Shown one piece after another: positions 43,062-51,550 of a stretch of 58,518 bases of DNA. The position numbers were made by a program, and so were the translations under genes. The first letter of the stretch is position 1. Every line of letters begins with the position of its first letter. Under the pieces are notes generated by a model that worked only from the letters and a program-made list of their open reading frames with translations, ran no database searches and was not told the origin of the DNA. The stretch is from positions 1-58,518 of the forward strand of contig NZ_MAQA01000027.1 in assembly GCF_001692445.1 (NCBI RefSeq), given 5' to 3'. The DNA is from Oerskovia enterophila. Lineage in GTDB: Bacteria; Actinomycetota; Actinomycetes; Actinomycetales; Cellulomonadaceae.

Positions 43062-45200
43062 TCACCGGGTCATCTCGCCCTCGACGGCCTCCTCGACCGC
43101 CGCGGCCGCGAACTGGCTCTCGTAGAGCCGCGCGTACGCGCCGCCCTTCTCGATGAGCACCTCGTGGTTGCCCATCTCGACGATCGCGCCGTCCTCCATG
43201 ACGAGGATGACGTCGGCGTCGCGGATGGTCGACAACCGGTGCGCGATCACGAACGAGGTCCGCCCGGCGCGCAGCGCGTTCATGGCCTGCTGCACGAGCA
43301 CCTCGGTCCGGGTGTCGACCGAGCTGGTCGCCTCGTCGAGGATGAGGATCGCCGGGTCGGCGAGGAACGCGCGTGCGATCGTCAGGAGCTGCTTCTCGCC
43401 CGCGCTCACGCCCGAACCCTCGTCGTCGATCACGGTCGCGTACCCGTCGGGCAGGGTGCGCACGAACGGGTCCACGTGCGTGGCCCGCGTCGCCTCGAGG
43501 AACTGCTCCTCGGAGACCTCGACGCCGTCGGGCACGCCGTAGCGAAGGTTCTCCTCGATGGTGCCCTTGAAGAGCCAGGTGTCCTGCAGGACCATGCCGA
43601 TGTTGGACCGCAGCCCGTCCCGGCTCATGGTCCGGACGTCGACGCCGTCGAGCGTGATGCGCCCGCCGTCGACCTCGTAGAAGCGCATGATGAGGTTCAC
43701 GAGCGTCGTCTTGCCGGCTCCCGTGGGTCCGACGATCGCGACGGTCTGACCGGGCTCGGCCACGATCGACAGGTCGTCGATCAGCGGACGGTCGGGCACG
43801 TAGCGGAACGAGACGTCCTCGAACGCGACCCGGCCCTGCACGTCCGTGACGACGGCCGCGGGCGAGGGGTCCGGGGACTGCTCCTCGGCGTCGAGCAGCT
43901 CGAACACGCGCTCCGCGGAGGCGACGCCCGACTGCAGGAGGTTCATCATCGACGCGATCTGCGTGATGGGCTGCGTGAACTGGCGCGAGTACTGGATGAA
44001 CGCCTGGACGTCACCCAGCGACAGGGTTCCCGACGCGACGCGCAGGCCGCCGACCACGGCCACGATCACGTAGTTGAGGTTCGCGACGAAGCCCATCGCG
44101 GGCTGGATGATCCCGGAGATGAACTGCGCCTTGAAGCTCGCCTCGTAGAGCTCGGCGTTCTCGGTCTCGAACGTGTCGACGGCCGTCTGCTGGTGGCCGT
44201 AGACCTTGACGAGCGCGTGGCCCGTGTACATCTCCTCGACGTGCGCGTTGAGGCGCCCGGTCGCGGCCCACTGCTTGATGAACTGCGGCTGCGAGCGCTT
44301 GGCGATCAGGGCCGTGACGAGCACCGAGAGCGGCACGGTCACGAGCGCGATGACCGCGAGCAGCGGCGAGATCCAGAACATCATGGCGAGCACGCCGACC
44401 ACGGTCAGGACCGAGGTCACGAGCTGCGACAGCGTCTGCTGGAGGGTCTGCGCGACGTTGTCGATGTCGTTGGTGACGCGGCTGAGGACCTCGCCCTTCT
44501 TCTGCCGATCGAAGTACGACAGCGGCAGGCGACCGAGCTTGGCCTCGACCTCGGCACGCAGGCGGCGCACCGTGCGCTGGACCACGGACGTGGTCACGCG
44601 ACCCTGGATCCACCCGAAGAGGAAGGACCCGACGTAGATCGCGAGGACCAGCAGCAGGATCGTGCGCAGGGCCGCGAAGTCGATGCCCTGGCCGGGCACG
44701 ACGTCCATGGCCGCGAGCATGTCGGCCTGCGTGCCCTGGCCGTTGGCGCGCAGGTTCTCGACGGCCTGCGCCTTGGTCACGTCCGCGGGCATCTGCGAGC
44801 CGATCACGCCCGCGAAGATCACGTTGGTGCCGTTGCCGAGGAGCTTGGGGCCCAGCACGGCGAGGGTCACGGACAGGATCGACAGGACCGTGATGACGAC
44901 GACGGCGAGCCGCTCGACGCGCAGGTAGCCCGCGAAGCGCTTGAGCGAGCCCGTGAAGTCCATGGCCTTCTCGGTGGGCATGCCCATGCCGCCCATGGGG
45001 CCGTGGCCGCCACCCTGCGGGCGCCCCTTGAGGCGCGTGGTGGACAGGTCGGGCTTGTCGCCCGCCGCGTCCGCCCCGTCCTGGGGTCCTGGAGCGTCGT
45101 GCGTCGCTGCCGCGTCCTGCACACCGCCCGACGGCGTCACGAAGGTCTCGGCGTTCTTGTCGCCCGGGTTGTCGCCCGGGCGGGGGGTCTGGGTGCTCAT
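43062..45200 (-). CDS. heterodimeric ABC exporter subunit, canonical Walker B (second exporter)
   Basis: A 712-residue half-transporter. The first 75 residues are polar and Gly/Pro/Met-rich (GHGPMGGMGMPTEKAM). The six-helix membrane domain (about 90-430) has a large extracytoplasmic insertion between helices 1 and 2 (about 125-180). The NBD has Walker A GPTGAGKTT, Q-loop VLQDTWLFKG, Walker B ILILDEATSSVD with catalytic Glu and switch His in VIAHRLST, but a degenerate signature VSAGEKQ. Its partner upstream has the intact signature. The ATG overlaps the partner's stop (ATGA). A TetR gene lies in the same transcription unit, as for many drug exporters. Confidence 0.92.
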   Translation of the reverse strand: MSTQTPRPGDNPGDKNAETFVTPSGGVQDAAATHDAPGPQDGADAAGDKPDLSTTRLKGRPQGGGHGPMGGMGMPTEKAMDFTGSLKRFAGYLRVERLAVVVITVLSILSVTLAVLGPKLLGNGTNVIFAGVIGSQMPADVTKAQAVENLRANGQGTQADMLAAMDVVPGQGIDFAALRTILLLVLAIYVGSFLFGWIQGRVTTSVVQRTVRRLRAEVEAKLGRLPLSYFDRQKKGEVLSRVTNDIDNVAQTLQQTLSQLVTSVLTVVGVLAMMFWISPLLAVIALVTVPLSVLVTALIAKRSQPQFIKQWAATGRLNAHVEEMYTGHALVKVYGHQQTAVDTFETENAELYEASFKAQFISGIIQPAMGFVANLNYVIVAVVGGLRVASGTLSLGDVQAFIQYSRQFTQPITQIASMMNLLQSGVASAERVFELLDAEEQSPDPSPAAVVTDVQGRVAFEDVSFRYVPDRPLIDDLSIVAEPGQTVAIVGPTGAGKTTLVNLIMRFYEVDGGRITLDGVDVRTMSRDGLRSNIGMVLQDTWLFKGTIEENLRYGVPDGVEVSEEQFLEATRATHVDPFVRTLPDGYATVIDDEGSGVSAGEKQLLTIARAFLADPAILILDEATSSVDTRTEVLVQQAMNALRAGRTSFVIAHRLSTIRDADVILVMEDGAIVEMGNHEVLIEKGGAYARLYESQFAAAAVEEAVEGEMTR

Positions 45201-46936
45201 GCTGCCTCCTGCGCCGAGAGCTGCGAGTACACGATCTCCTGGTACGTCTCGCACGTCTCCAGGAGCTCGTCGTGGGTGCCGGTGCCGACGATGCGCCCGT
45301 GCTCGAGCACGACGATCTGCTCGGCGTGGCGGATGGTCGCGACCCGCTGGGCGACCAGGAGGACCGTGGCCTCGCGGGTGCGGGGTGCGAGCGCGAGCCG
45401 CAGGGCGGCGTCGGTCGCGTAGTCGAGGGCCGAGAACGAGTCGTCGAACAGGTACACGCTGGGCTTGCGCACGATCGCCCGGGCGATCGCGAGCCGCTGG
45501 CGCTGGCCGCCCGAGAAGTTGGTGCCGCCCTGGGACACAGGGGCGTCGAGCTGTCCTTCGAGCTGCTCGACGAAGTCGCGGGCCTGCGCGACCTCGAGCG
45601 CTTCCCAGACCTCCTCGTCGGTCGCGTCCTCCTTGCCGTAGCGCACGTTGTCGCGCACGGTCCCGGAGAACAGGTAGGCCTTCTGGGGGACGTAGCCGAT
45701 CATCGACCACAGGTCCTGGAGCGCGACGTCGCGGACGTCGGTGCCGTCGATGCGGACCGAGCCCTTGGTCGCGTCGAAGAGCCGCGGGACGAGCTGGAGC
45801 AGCGTCGTCTTGCCCGATCCCGTGGACCCGATGATCGCGGTCGTGCCGCCGGGACGCGCCGTGAACGTGAGGTCGTGGAGCACGGGGTCCTCGGCACCGG
45901 GGTACCGGAAGTCGACGTCCTCGAACGTGATGACCCCGGTGCGGTCCTCGCGGGGCGCCAGGCGGACCGGCGTCGGGGACTCGACCACGGTGGTCTCGGT
46001 GTCGAGGACCTCGCCGATGCGCTCGGCCGAGACGGCCGCGCGCGGGACCATCATGAAGATCATGGTCGACATCATCACGGCCATGAGGATGTACATGATG
46101 TAGCTGAGGAACGCCGTGAGCGCCCCGATCTGCATCCCGTCCTGGACGCGGTACGCACCGAACCACAGGACCGCGACGCTGGTCGCGTTCATGACGAGCA
46201 TGACGGTCGGGAACATCAGCGCCATGAGCTTGCCGACCCGCAGCGAGGTGTCGTAGAGCCGGTCGTTGGCGACCGCGAAGCGCTCCTCCTCGCGACGCTC
46301 GCGCACGAAGGCCCGGATGACGCGGATGCCGGAGATCTGCTCGCGCAGCACCCCGTTGATCGCGTCGATGCGCTTCTGCATCTTGCGGAAGTACGGCACC
46401 ATGCGCGAGATGATCAGCCCCACGACGACCCCGAGCACGGGCACCACGACCAGGAGCAGCGCCGAGAGCTCGACGTCCTCCTGGAGCGCCATGATGACGC
46501 CGCCCACGAGCATGATGGGCGCCATGACCATGATGGTGAAGCCCATGAGCACCACCATCTGGACCTGCTGGACGTCGTTCGTGGTGCGCGTGATGAGCGA
46601 CGGGGCACCGAGCACACCCATCTCCTGCGCGGAGAACGACTGGACGCGCGTGAAGAGCCCGTTGCGCACGTCGCGCCCGAACGACATGGCGACCTTGGCG
46701 CCGAAGTACACCGCGACGATCGCGCAGATCACCTGACCGAGGCTGATCGCGAGCATGACGCCGCCCGTGCGCATGATGTAGGCGGTGTCGCCCTGCGTGA
46801 CGCCCTTGTCGATGATGTCGGCGTTGAGGCTGGGCAGGTAGAGGGTCGCGATGGTCTGCACGAGCTGGAGCACGAGCAGGATCGATATGGGCGTCCAGTA
46901 CGGGCGGAGGTAGGTCTTCAGGAGACGTTGGAGCAT
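45197..46936 (-). CDS. heterodimeric ABC exporter subunit, degenerate ATP site (second exporter)
   Basis: A 579-residue half-transporter: membrane domain about 15-310 (MLQRLLKTYLRPYWTPISI start; TRTTNDVQQVQ coupling region), NBD with Walker A GSTGSGKTT, signature [15 protein letters not shown], Walker B VYLFDDSFSALD (Asp for the catalytic Glu) and LLVAQRVAT, where the switch His is replaced by Gln. Two catalytic residues are thus lost, so its own Walker site is probably non-hydrolytic, while its intact signature serves the partner. ATG 46936 lies 146 bp after the TetR gene. Confidence 0.92.
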   Translation of the reverse strand: MLQRLLKTYLRPYWTPISILLVLQLVQTIATLYLPSLNADIIDKGVTQGDTAYIMRTGGVMLAISLGQVICAIVAVYFGAKVAMSFGRDVRNGLFTRVQSFSAQEMGVLGAPSLITRTTNDVQQVQMVVLMGFTIMVMAPIMLVGGVIMALQEDVELSALLLVVVPVLGVVVGLIISRMVPYFRKMQKRIDAINGVLREQISGIRVIRAFVRERREEERFAVANDRLYDTSLRVGKLMALMFPTVMLVMNATSVAVLWFGAYRVQDGMQIGALTAFLSYIMYILMAVMMSTMIFMMVPRAAVSAERIGEVLDTETTVVESPTPVRLAPREDRTGVITFEDVDFRYPGAEDPVLHDLTFTARPGGTTAIIGSTGSGKTTLLQLVPRLFDATKGSVRIDGTDVRDVALQDLWSMIGYVPQKAYLFSGTVRDNVRYGKEDATDEEVWEALEVAQARDFVEQLEGQLDAPVSQGGTNFSGGQRQRLAIARAIVRKPSVYLFDDSFSALDYATDAALRLALAPRTREATVLLVAQRVATIRHAEQIVVLEHGRIVGTGTHDELLETCETYQEIVYSQLSAQEAA

Positions 46937-47082
46937 CTGGGGTGTCCTGTCGGAGGTGGGGGCGGGGCGAGCAGGTCTCAAGGTGCCCGACGACGGAGCG
47001 CACGTCGAGCGATTTCGGTGACCTCGGCGAGAGGTCCAGCATGCGACGCCGCGGTGAGGTCCGCGACGGCAGGCCGAGCGCC

Positions 47083-47856
47083 TCAGGCGAGCGACGCCGT
47101 CGGGCCCGGGGCCGCGACGTGCGGGTCCGGCGGACGGACCGCCGCGTGGGGCGGGCCCACCGCATGGGGCGGGCCCGCGCCCTGGCACGGCGCCTCGAGG
47201 ACGCCGTGGAGGAACACGTCGACGATCTGGGTCGCGTCGAGCGGCCCGTCCTGGAACAGCAGCGGGCTCGCATGGCCGTGCACGAGGAAGAAGAAGACGC
47301 TCGCGGCCACGCGGGGCTCGGTCCGCAGCTCGTCCGCGTACGGGACAAGGCTCGCCTCGATCGCCTGGACGATGTCCTGGACGGCCGACATCCGGGCGTC
47401 GCGGTGCGAGTCCGGGCCCTGCTTGCCGTGGTTGCGGTGCACGTCGTCCCGGTGGCGACGGCGGGCGTCGTCCCCCGGACCGCCCGGCGGGCCGCCCCGG
47501 TCCCCCATGACCTGGTGGGCGACCTGGACGATCTTGGCGGTCGCGCGCTGGCTGTCCTGGATCAGCTCGGCCAGGGCCGTGAGGGTCTCCGCGAGGGACC
47601 CGCGGTCGGCCGTCTCGCTGATCGCGCGCACGAGCGGCGCCGGGTCGAGCGCGGCCACGAGGGCCGCGTGGATCAGCTCGTCCTTGTCCTCGAACGCGCG
47701 GAAGAGCGTGCCCTCGGCGACGTCGGCCGCCTGGGCGATCTGCCGGGTCGTCACGGCCGAGCCGTAGCGCGCGAGCAGGGGGACGGTCGCGGCGGCGATC
47801 GCCGCGCGGCGGTCGTCACGGCTCATGGGTCGGGCGCGGCCCGAGGGGGTGCTCAC
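47083..47856 (-). CDS. TetR-family transcriptional repressor
   Basis: A 257-residue regulator. The HTH (about 10-60) has RAAIAAATVPLLARYGSAVT and TRQIAQAADVAEGTLFRAF. The ligand domain contains an unusual His/Arg/Asp/Gly-rich insert (about 125-160, DDARRRHRDDVHRNHG) and a Pro/His-rich tail (GPPHAVGPPHAAVRPPDPHV); the His content hints at metal binding, which is inference. It precedes the ABC exporter pair on the same strand and is probably their repressor. GTG 47856 follows -10 TAGGGT by 7 nt, with a palindromic operator directly upstream. Confidence 0.92.
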   Translation of the reverse strand: MSTPSGRARPMSRDDRRAAIAAATVPLLARYGSAVTTRQIAQAADVAEGTLFRAFEDKDELIHAALVAALDPAPLVRAISETADRGSLAETLTALAELIQDSQRATAKIVQVAHQVMGDRGGPPGGPGDDARRRHRDDVHRNHGKQGPDSHRDARMSAVQDIVQAIEASLVPYADELRTEPRVAASVFFFLVHGHASPLLFQDGPLDATQIVDVFLHGVLEAPCQGAGPPHAVGPPHAAVRPPDPHVAAPGPTASLA

Positions 47857-47872
47857 GCCCTTGACCCTAAAT

Positions 47873-47888
47873 GAGTGAGCACTCACTC
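47873..47888. promoter_or_regulatory. TetR-type operator
   Basis: GAGTGAG (47873-47879), CA, CTCACTC (47882-47888): perfect dyad immediately upstream of the -10 TAGGGT (47864-47869) of the TetR gene, ideal for autorepression. Confidence 0.8.
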
Positions 47889-47922
47889 GTCAAGGTTGCC
47901 CGACGCAACCAGATGCACGGAC

Positions 47923-47960
47923 GCCCGAGGGGGCGCCGCGCTCGCGGCGCCCCCTCGGGC
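47923..47960 (-). terminator. strong hairpin terminator after the stomatin-like gene
   Basis: GCCCGAGGGGGCGCCGCG (47923-47940) pairs perfectly with 47943-47960, leaving an almost closed loop. It lies 25 bp beyond the stop of the SPFH gene. Confidence 0.88.
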
Positions 47961-47984
47961 GTACGGTCCTGCTGTGGCGATGCC

Positions 47985-49220
47985 CTAGGGGCGATCCTCC
48001 GGCGTCCCCTCGCCGGGCTCCGGCGCGTCGGTCGGGACGGCCGGCGGGCCGAGCGGACGCGGCGACGCGGTGCCCGGCTCCGGGGCCGGGGCGAAGCGCT
48101 GGCCGGGGCCCCCGGGGCGCTGCCCGCTCTCCGCCTGCGGGTCGAACGGCAGGCCCGAGTGCGTGCCCGCGCTCGTGGCGTCGGCCGTCGCGGCCTCGGC
48201 CTGACGACGGGCCTCGGCGAGCGCCTCGGCCGGGTCGACCAGTGCCGGGGTGCCGAACTTGACGCGGTCCCGGTCGCGCTCGCGGCGCGCCGCCTCGGAG
48301 GGCTCGTACCCTTCGCCGGACGGCGTGGGCGCACCGCCGCCGAAGCCCTGCGCGATGGATCCCAGCGCCGCGGTGAACTCGGTGGGGACGACCCACAGCT
48401 TGCTCGCGGTGCCGTCGGCGATCTTGGGCAGCATCTGCAGGTACTGGTAGGCGAGCAGCTTGGGGTCCGCGTCGCCCTCGTGGATCGCGTCGAAGACCTG
48501 CAGGATGGCCCGCGCCTCACCCTCGGCGTTCAGGATCGCGGCCTGCGCGTTGCCTTCTGCGCGCAGGATCGCGGCCTGCTTCTCGCCCTCTGCGGTCAGC
48601 ACCTGGGACTGCTTGATGCCCTCGGCCGTGAGGATCGTGGCGCGACGGTCACGCTCGGCGCGCATCTGCTGCTCCATGGAGCCCTGCACGCTCGCGGGCG
48701 GGTCGATCGACTTGAGCTCGACGCGGTTGACGCGCACGCCCCAGCGCCCCGTCGCCTCGTCGAGCACGCCGCGGAGCTGGCCGTTGATCTGGTCGCGGCT
48801 CGTGAGGGTCTGCTCGAGGTCCATGGAGCCGACGACGTTGCGCAGCGTGGTGACCGTGAGCTGCTCGATGCCCTGGATGTAGTTGGCGATCTCGTAGACC
48901 GCCGACTTGGGCTCGGTGACCTGGAAGTAGATGACCGTGTCGATGCTGACCACGAGGTTGTCCGAGGTGATCACGGGCTGCGGGGGGAACGAGACCACCT
49001 GCTCGCGCAGGTCGACACCCGCACGCACGCGGTCCACGAACGGGATCAGCAGGTGCAGACCGGGCTCGAGCGTGCTCGAGTAGCGACCCAGCCGCTCGAT
49101 GATCAACGCGGTGGCCTGCGGGACGATCCGCACCGCCTTGACGAGCGCGATGATCACGAACAGCAGGATCAGCCCGAGCACGATGTAGACGGCGATCATT
49201 CCGGGTTCTGGTTCAGTCAT
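47985..49220 (-). CDS. SPFH/Band 7 stomatin-like (slipin/paraslipin) protein
   Basis: A 411-residue protein. One N-terminal membrane helix (about 8-30, MIAVYIVLGLILLFVIIAL), then the SPFH domain: RIVPQATALIIERLGRYSST, GLHLLIPFVDRV, DNLVVSIDTVIYFQVTEPKS, LRNVVGSMDLEQTLTSRDQI, WGVRVNRVELKSIDPP. A coiled-coil of repeated AEGEKQAAILRAEGNAQ units follows, then a Pro/Gly-rich disordered tail (about 300-411). Such proteins form membrane microdomain scaffolds. ATG 49220 has SD AGGAGAAAG. It follows the NfeD-like gene by 70 bp, the classical stomatin/NfeD pair. Confidence 0.93.
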   Translation of the reverse strand: MTEPEPGMIAVYIVLGLILLFVIIALVKAVRIVPQATALIIERLGRYSSTLEPGLHLLIPFVDRVRAGVDLREQVVSFPPQPVITSDNLVVSIDTVIYFQVTEPKSAVYEIANYIQGIEQLTVTTLRNVVGSMDLEQTLTSRDQINGQLRGVLDEATGRWGVRVNRVELKSIDPPASVQGSMEQQMRAERDRRATILTAEGIKQSQVLTAEGEKQAAILRAEGNAQAAILNAEGEARAILQVFDAIHEGDADPKLLAYQYLQMLPKIADGTASKLWVVPTEFTAALGSIAQGFGGGAPTPSGEGYEPSEAARRERDRDRVKFGTPALVDPAEALAEARRQAEAATADATSAGTHSGLPFDPQAESGQRPGGPGQRFAPAPEPGTASPRPLGPPAVPTDAPEPGEGTPEDRP

Positions 49221-49290
49221 CGATCTTTCTCCTGAGGATGCTTCTCGGCGGAAGGGCGGGGCGGACGGAGCGACGGCTGGACGGACGGGC

Positions 49291-49740
49291 TCAGACGGTG
49301 TGGCTGTCGGAGGCGACCGACTGCACCACGGCCGTGGCCCCGTCGATGCGGACCACACGGACCTCGGTACCGGTCGCCAGCTCGGGCGACCCGTCCACGG
49401 TCCGGGCGCTCCAGATCTCTCCCTGGAGCTTGACGCGGCCGCCCAGCTCGGTCACCCGGGACACGACGACGGCGGACCGACCCACCTGGGCGGCGGCGCC
49501 GGTCTCGGTGAGCGGCATGCGGTGACGCAGGTGGCGCAGCAGCCACGGGCGCAGCGAGAACAGGAGAGCGGCCGAGACGACCGCGAAGGTGATGATCTGC
49601 AGCCACAAGGGACCGCCGGCCGCGTTGACCCCCGCGGCTGCGAACGCTCCCCCGGCGAACATGATGAGCACCAGGTCGAGCGAGATGATCTCGATCAGGA
49701 CGAAGAGGAGACCTGCTCCGACCCACCACAACCAGTCCAT
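49291..49740 (-). CDS. NfeD-like membrane protein with OB-fold domain
   Basis: A 149-residue short NfeD: two or three helices (MDWLWWVGAGLLFVLIEII, LVLIMFAGGAFAAAGV, LWLQIITFAVVSAALLFSL), then a C-terminal OB-fold (about 88-149) with GRSAVVVSRVTELGGRVKLQ, GEIWSARTV and VRVVRIDGATAVVQ. It lacks the ClpP-like protease part of long NfeD. It works with the stomatin-like protein encoded next to it, probably in membrane quality control. Confidence 0.92.
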   Translation of the reverse strand: MDWLWWVGAGLLFVLIEIISLDLVLIMFAGGAFAAAGVNAAGGPLWLQIITFAVVSAALLFSLRPWLLRHLRHRMPLTETGAAAQVGRSAVVVSRVTELGGRVKLQGEIWSARTVDGSPELATGTEVRVVRIDGATAVVQSVASDSHTV

Positions 49741-49897
49741 GACGGTTCCTTCCGTCGTGCGGCTCGTCCTGCGCGTCGTGGACGCGTCGACATCACCTGC
49801 GTTGACACCACCTGCGTTCTTTGCCCAGATTTTACCGGAAGAACGAGTTCCGTGCACCTATCGGGCGTGTCGGACGCGGGGCGTCCGGGGCCGCGCG

Positions 49898-50683
49898 TCA
49901 GCGCGCCGCGCGCGCCATCCAGCGACCGCCGCCGTGCGCGACGAACAGCGGCAGGCCGAACGCCGCGCTCAGGTTCTCCGCCGTCAGGACCTCGTGCAAG
50001 GGACCGGCGCGGTGGACGCCGCCGTCCTTGAGCAGCAGGACGTGCGTGAAGCCCGGCGGGATCTCCTCGACGTGGTGCGTCACGAGGACTAGCACGGGCG
50101 AGGCAGGGTCCGCAGCAAGCTCCGAGAGTGCCCCGACGAGCTCCTCGCGCCCGCCCAGGTCCAGGCCGGCGGCGGGCTCGTCGAGCAGCAGCAGCTCCGG
50201 GTCGGTCATGAGCGCGCGGGCGATCTGCACGCGCTTGCGCTCACCCTCGCTCAGCGTGCCGAACAGGCGGTCGGCCAGCGGCAGCACGTCGAAGGCCGCG
50301 AGCAGGTCGTCGGCACGCTCGGTGTCGAACTCCTCGTACGTCTCCGTCCAGCGGCCCGTGACGCCGTAGGCCGCGGTGACCACCACGTTGCGGACGGTCT
50401 CCGAGGCCGGGATCTGCTCCGCGAGCGCCGCGCTCGCCAGGCCGATGCGGGGCCGCAGCCCGAACACGTCGGTGCGGCCCATCCGCTCGCCGAGCAGGTC
50501 CGCGCTGCCCGCGGTGGGGTGCATGCGTGCTGCCGCGATCTGCAGCAGGGTCGTCTTGCCCGCGCCGTTGCGGCCCAGGATCACCCACCGCTCGCCCTCG
50601 TTCACCTGCCAGTCCACGGAGTCGAGGATGGTCTTCGTGCCACGGCGCACCGTGACTGCCTGCAGGTCCAGAACCGAGCTCAT
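49898..50683 (-). CDS. ABC transporter ATP-binding protein (stand-alone)
   Basis: A 261-residue ATPase: Walker A GRNGAGKTT, LSEGERKRVQIARA (signature with Glu in place of the second Gly), Walker B LLLLDEPAAGLD and switch His in VTHHVEE. The VTHHVEEIPPGFTH end is typical of ModF/YlmA-like cytosolic ATPases that lack a neighbouring permease. Role unknown. -10 TAGGGT ends 8 nt before ATG 50683, implying a leaderless mRNA, and overlaps the promoter of the divergent gene. Confidence 0.88.
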   Translation of the reverse strand: MSSVLDLQAVTVRRGTKTILDSVDWQVNEGERWVILGRNGAGKTTLLQIAAARMHPTAGSADLLGERMGRTDVFGLRPRIGLASAALAEQIPASETVRNVVVTAAYGVTGRWTETYEEFDTERADDLLAAFDVLPLADRLFGTLSEGERKRVQIARALMTDPELLLLDEPAAGLDLGGREELVGALSELAADPASPVLVLVTHHVEEIPPGFTHVLLLKDGGVHRAGPLHEVLTAENLSAAFGLPLFVAHGGGRWMARAAR

Positions 50684-50691
50684 GGGACACG

Positions 50692-50703
50692 ACCCTATAG
50701 GTT
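50692..50703. promoter_or_regulatory. overlapping divergent -10 boxes on one palindrome
   Basis: CCTATAGG (50694-50701) supplies a minus-strand -10 TAGGGT (50692-50697) 8 nt from ATG 50683 and a plus-strand -10 TAGGTT (50698-50703) 7 nt from GTG 50711. The whole gap between the two genes is 27 bp. Confidence 0.65.
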
Positions 50704-50710
50704 GGCGGAC

Positions 50711-51550
50711 GTGGAATCCCACTCTGCCCTCGCGCTCCCCCGTACCGTCGTCCTCGCCCTGTGGTCGCAGGCGCTCGGCCCGCAGGCCGACGAGCCGGTC
50801 GATCCCGACGGCCCCGGCACGGCCCTCGTGCGCCGCGCGGTCGCCGCGGTGCGGCTCGACGACGAACCGCACACGGTCGAGGGCGACGGGACGGCCTCGA
50901 CCCTGACCGACCTGGTCGCCCGCTGGACCCGTTCGCCGTTCGAGGTGTGCGCGGTGCTGCCGGCCCCCGGCGACCCGCTCGGCGTGCCGTCGGTCGTGAG
51001 CGCCGACGCGACCGACGCCGAGGAGTGCCTGCTCGTGCAGTCCCCCGAGGGCGCCTGGGCGCTCGTGCCCGAGGTCACGGCGTTCGGGAGCGTCTACGAG
51101 ACGGGGCACCTCGTCACGTGGCGCATGACGCCCGTGCCGACGTGGCGCACCCAGGTGCTCGCCGCCGTCGGGACCCTCGCGGACGCCGAGCGCGACCTGC
51201 GCGTGGCCCTGCTCACCGCGACCGAGGCCCTGGCCTCGCTCGACGTCGCCCGCTGGCGCGAGGACGCGGCCGAGACGATCGCGTCGCTGCGGTCCACGAC
51301 CCCCCCGGACTGGCCGCTGCCCGCGGCCCGCTCGGAGTCGGACGCGCGCCGCGTGCGCGTGCTCGCCCAGGCCGCGCGGCTGCGGGCCATCGTGGACCTG
51401 GCCACGGCCGACGACGGTGGCGCGGTCAACCTCTGGCAGGCCGACCAGCGCTCGACCGCCCTGCGCGAGGTCGACCGTGCCGCGCGGCGGGCCATGTCCG
51501 CCGCGACGGCCCGCTACGCGGCGGGACCGGACCCGAGCACGCTGCGGTAG
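50711..51550 (+). CDS. conserved hypothetical actinobacterial protein
   Basis: A 279-residue soluble protein without a fold I recognise. The N-terminal half is beta-rich in appearance (SALALPRTVVLALWSQALG, FEVCAVLPAPGDP, ECLLVQSPEGAWALVPEV, HLVTWRMTPVP); the C-terminal half is helical and Ala/Arg-rich (VLAAVGTLADAERDLRVALL, VRVLAQAARLRAIVDLA). No signal peptide or membrane segment. GTG 50711 is probably leaderless. Its 3' end overlaps the convergent glycogen synthase gene by 37 bp, so the two mRNAs are complementary at their ends. Confidence 0.82.
   Translation: MESHSALALPRTVVLALWSQALGPQADEPVDPDGPGTALVRRAVAAVRLDDEPHTVEGDGTASTLTDLVARWTRSPFEVCAVLPAPGDPLGVPSVVSADATDAEECLLVQSPEGAWALVPEVTAFGSVYETGHLVTWRMTPVPTWRTQVLAAVGTLADAERDLRVALLTATEALASLDVARWREDAAETIASLRSTTPPDWPLPAARSESDARRVRVLAQAARLRAIVDLATADDGGAVNLWQADQRSTALREVDRAARRAMSAATARYAAGPDPSTLR

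Noticed and set aside
43062-47348. Single 1,400-codon reading through both ABC exporter genes
   Set aside because: Only the last 712 codons are coding-like; the rest is the second gene read in a wrong frame. The ATGA junction at 45197-45200 fits two genes.
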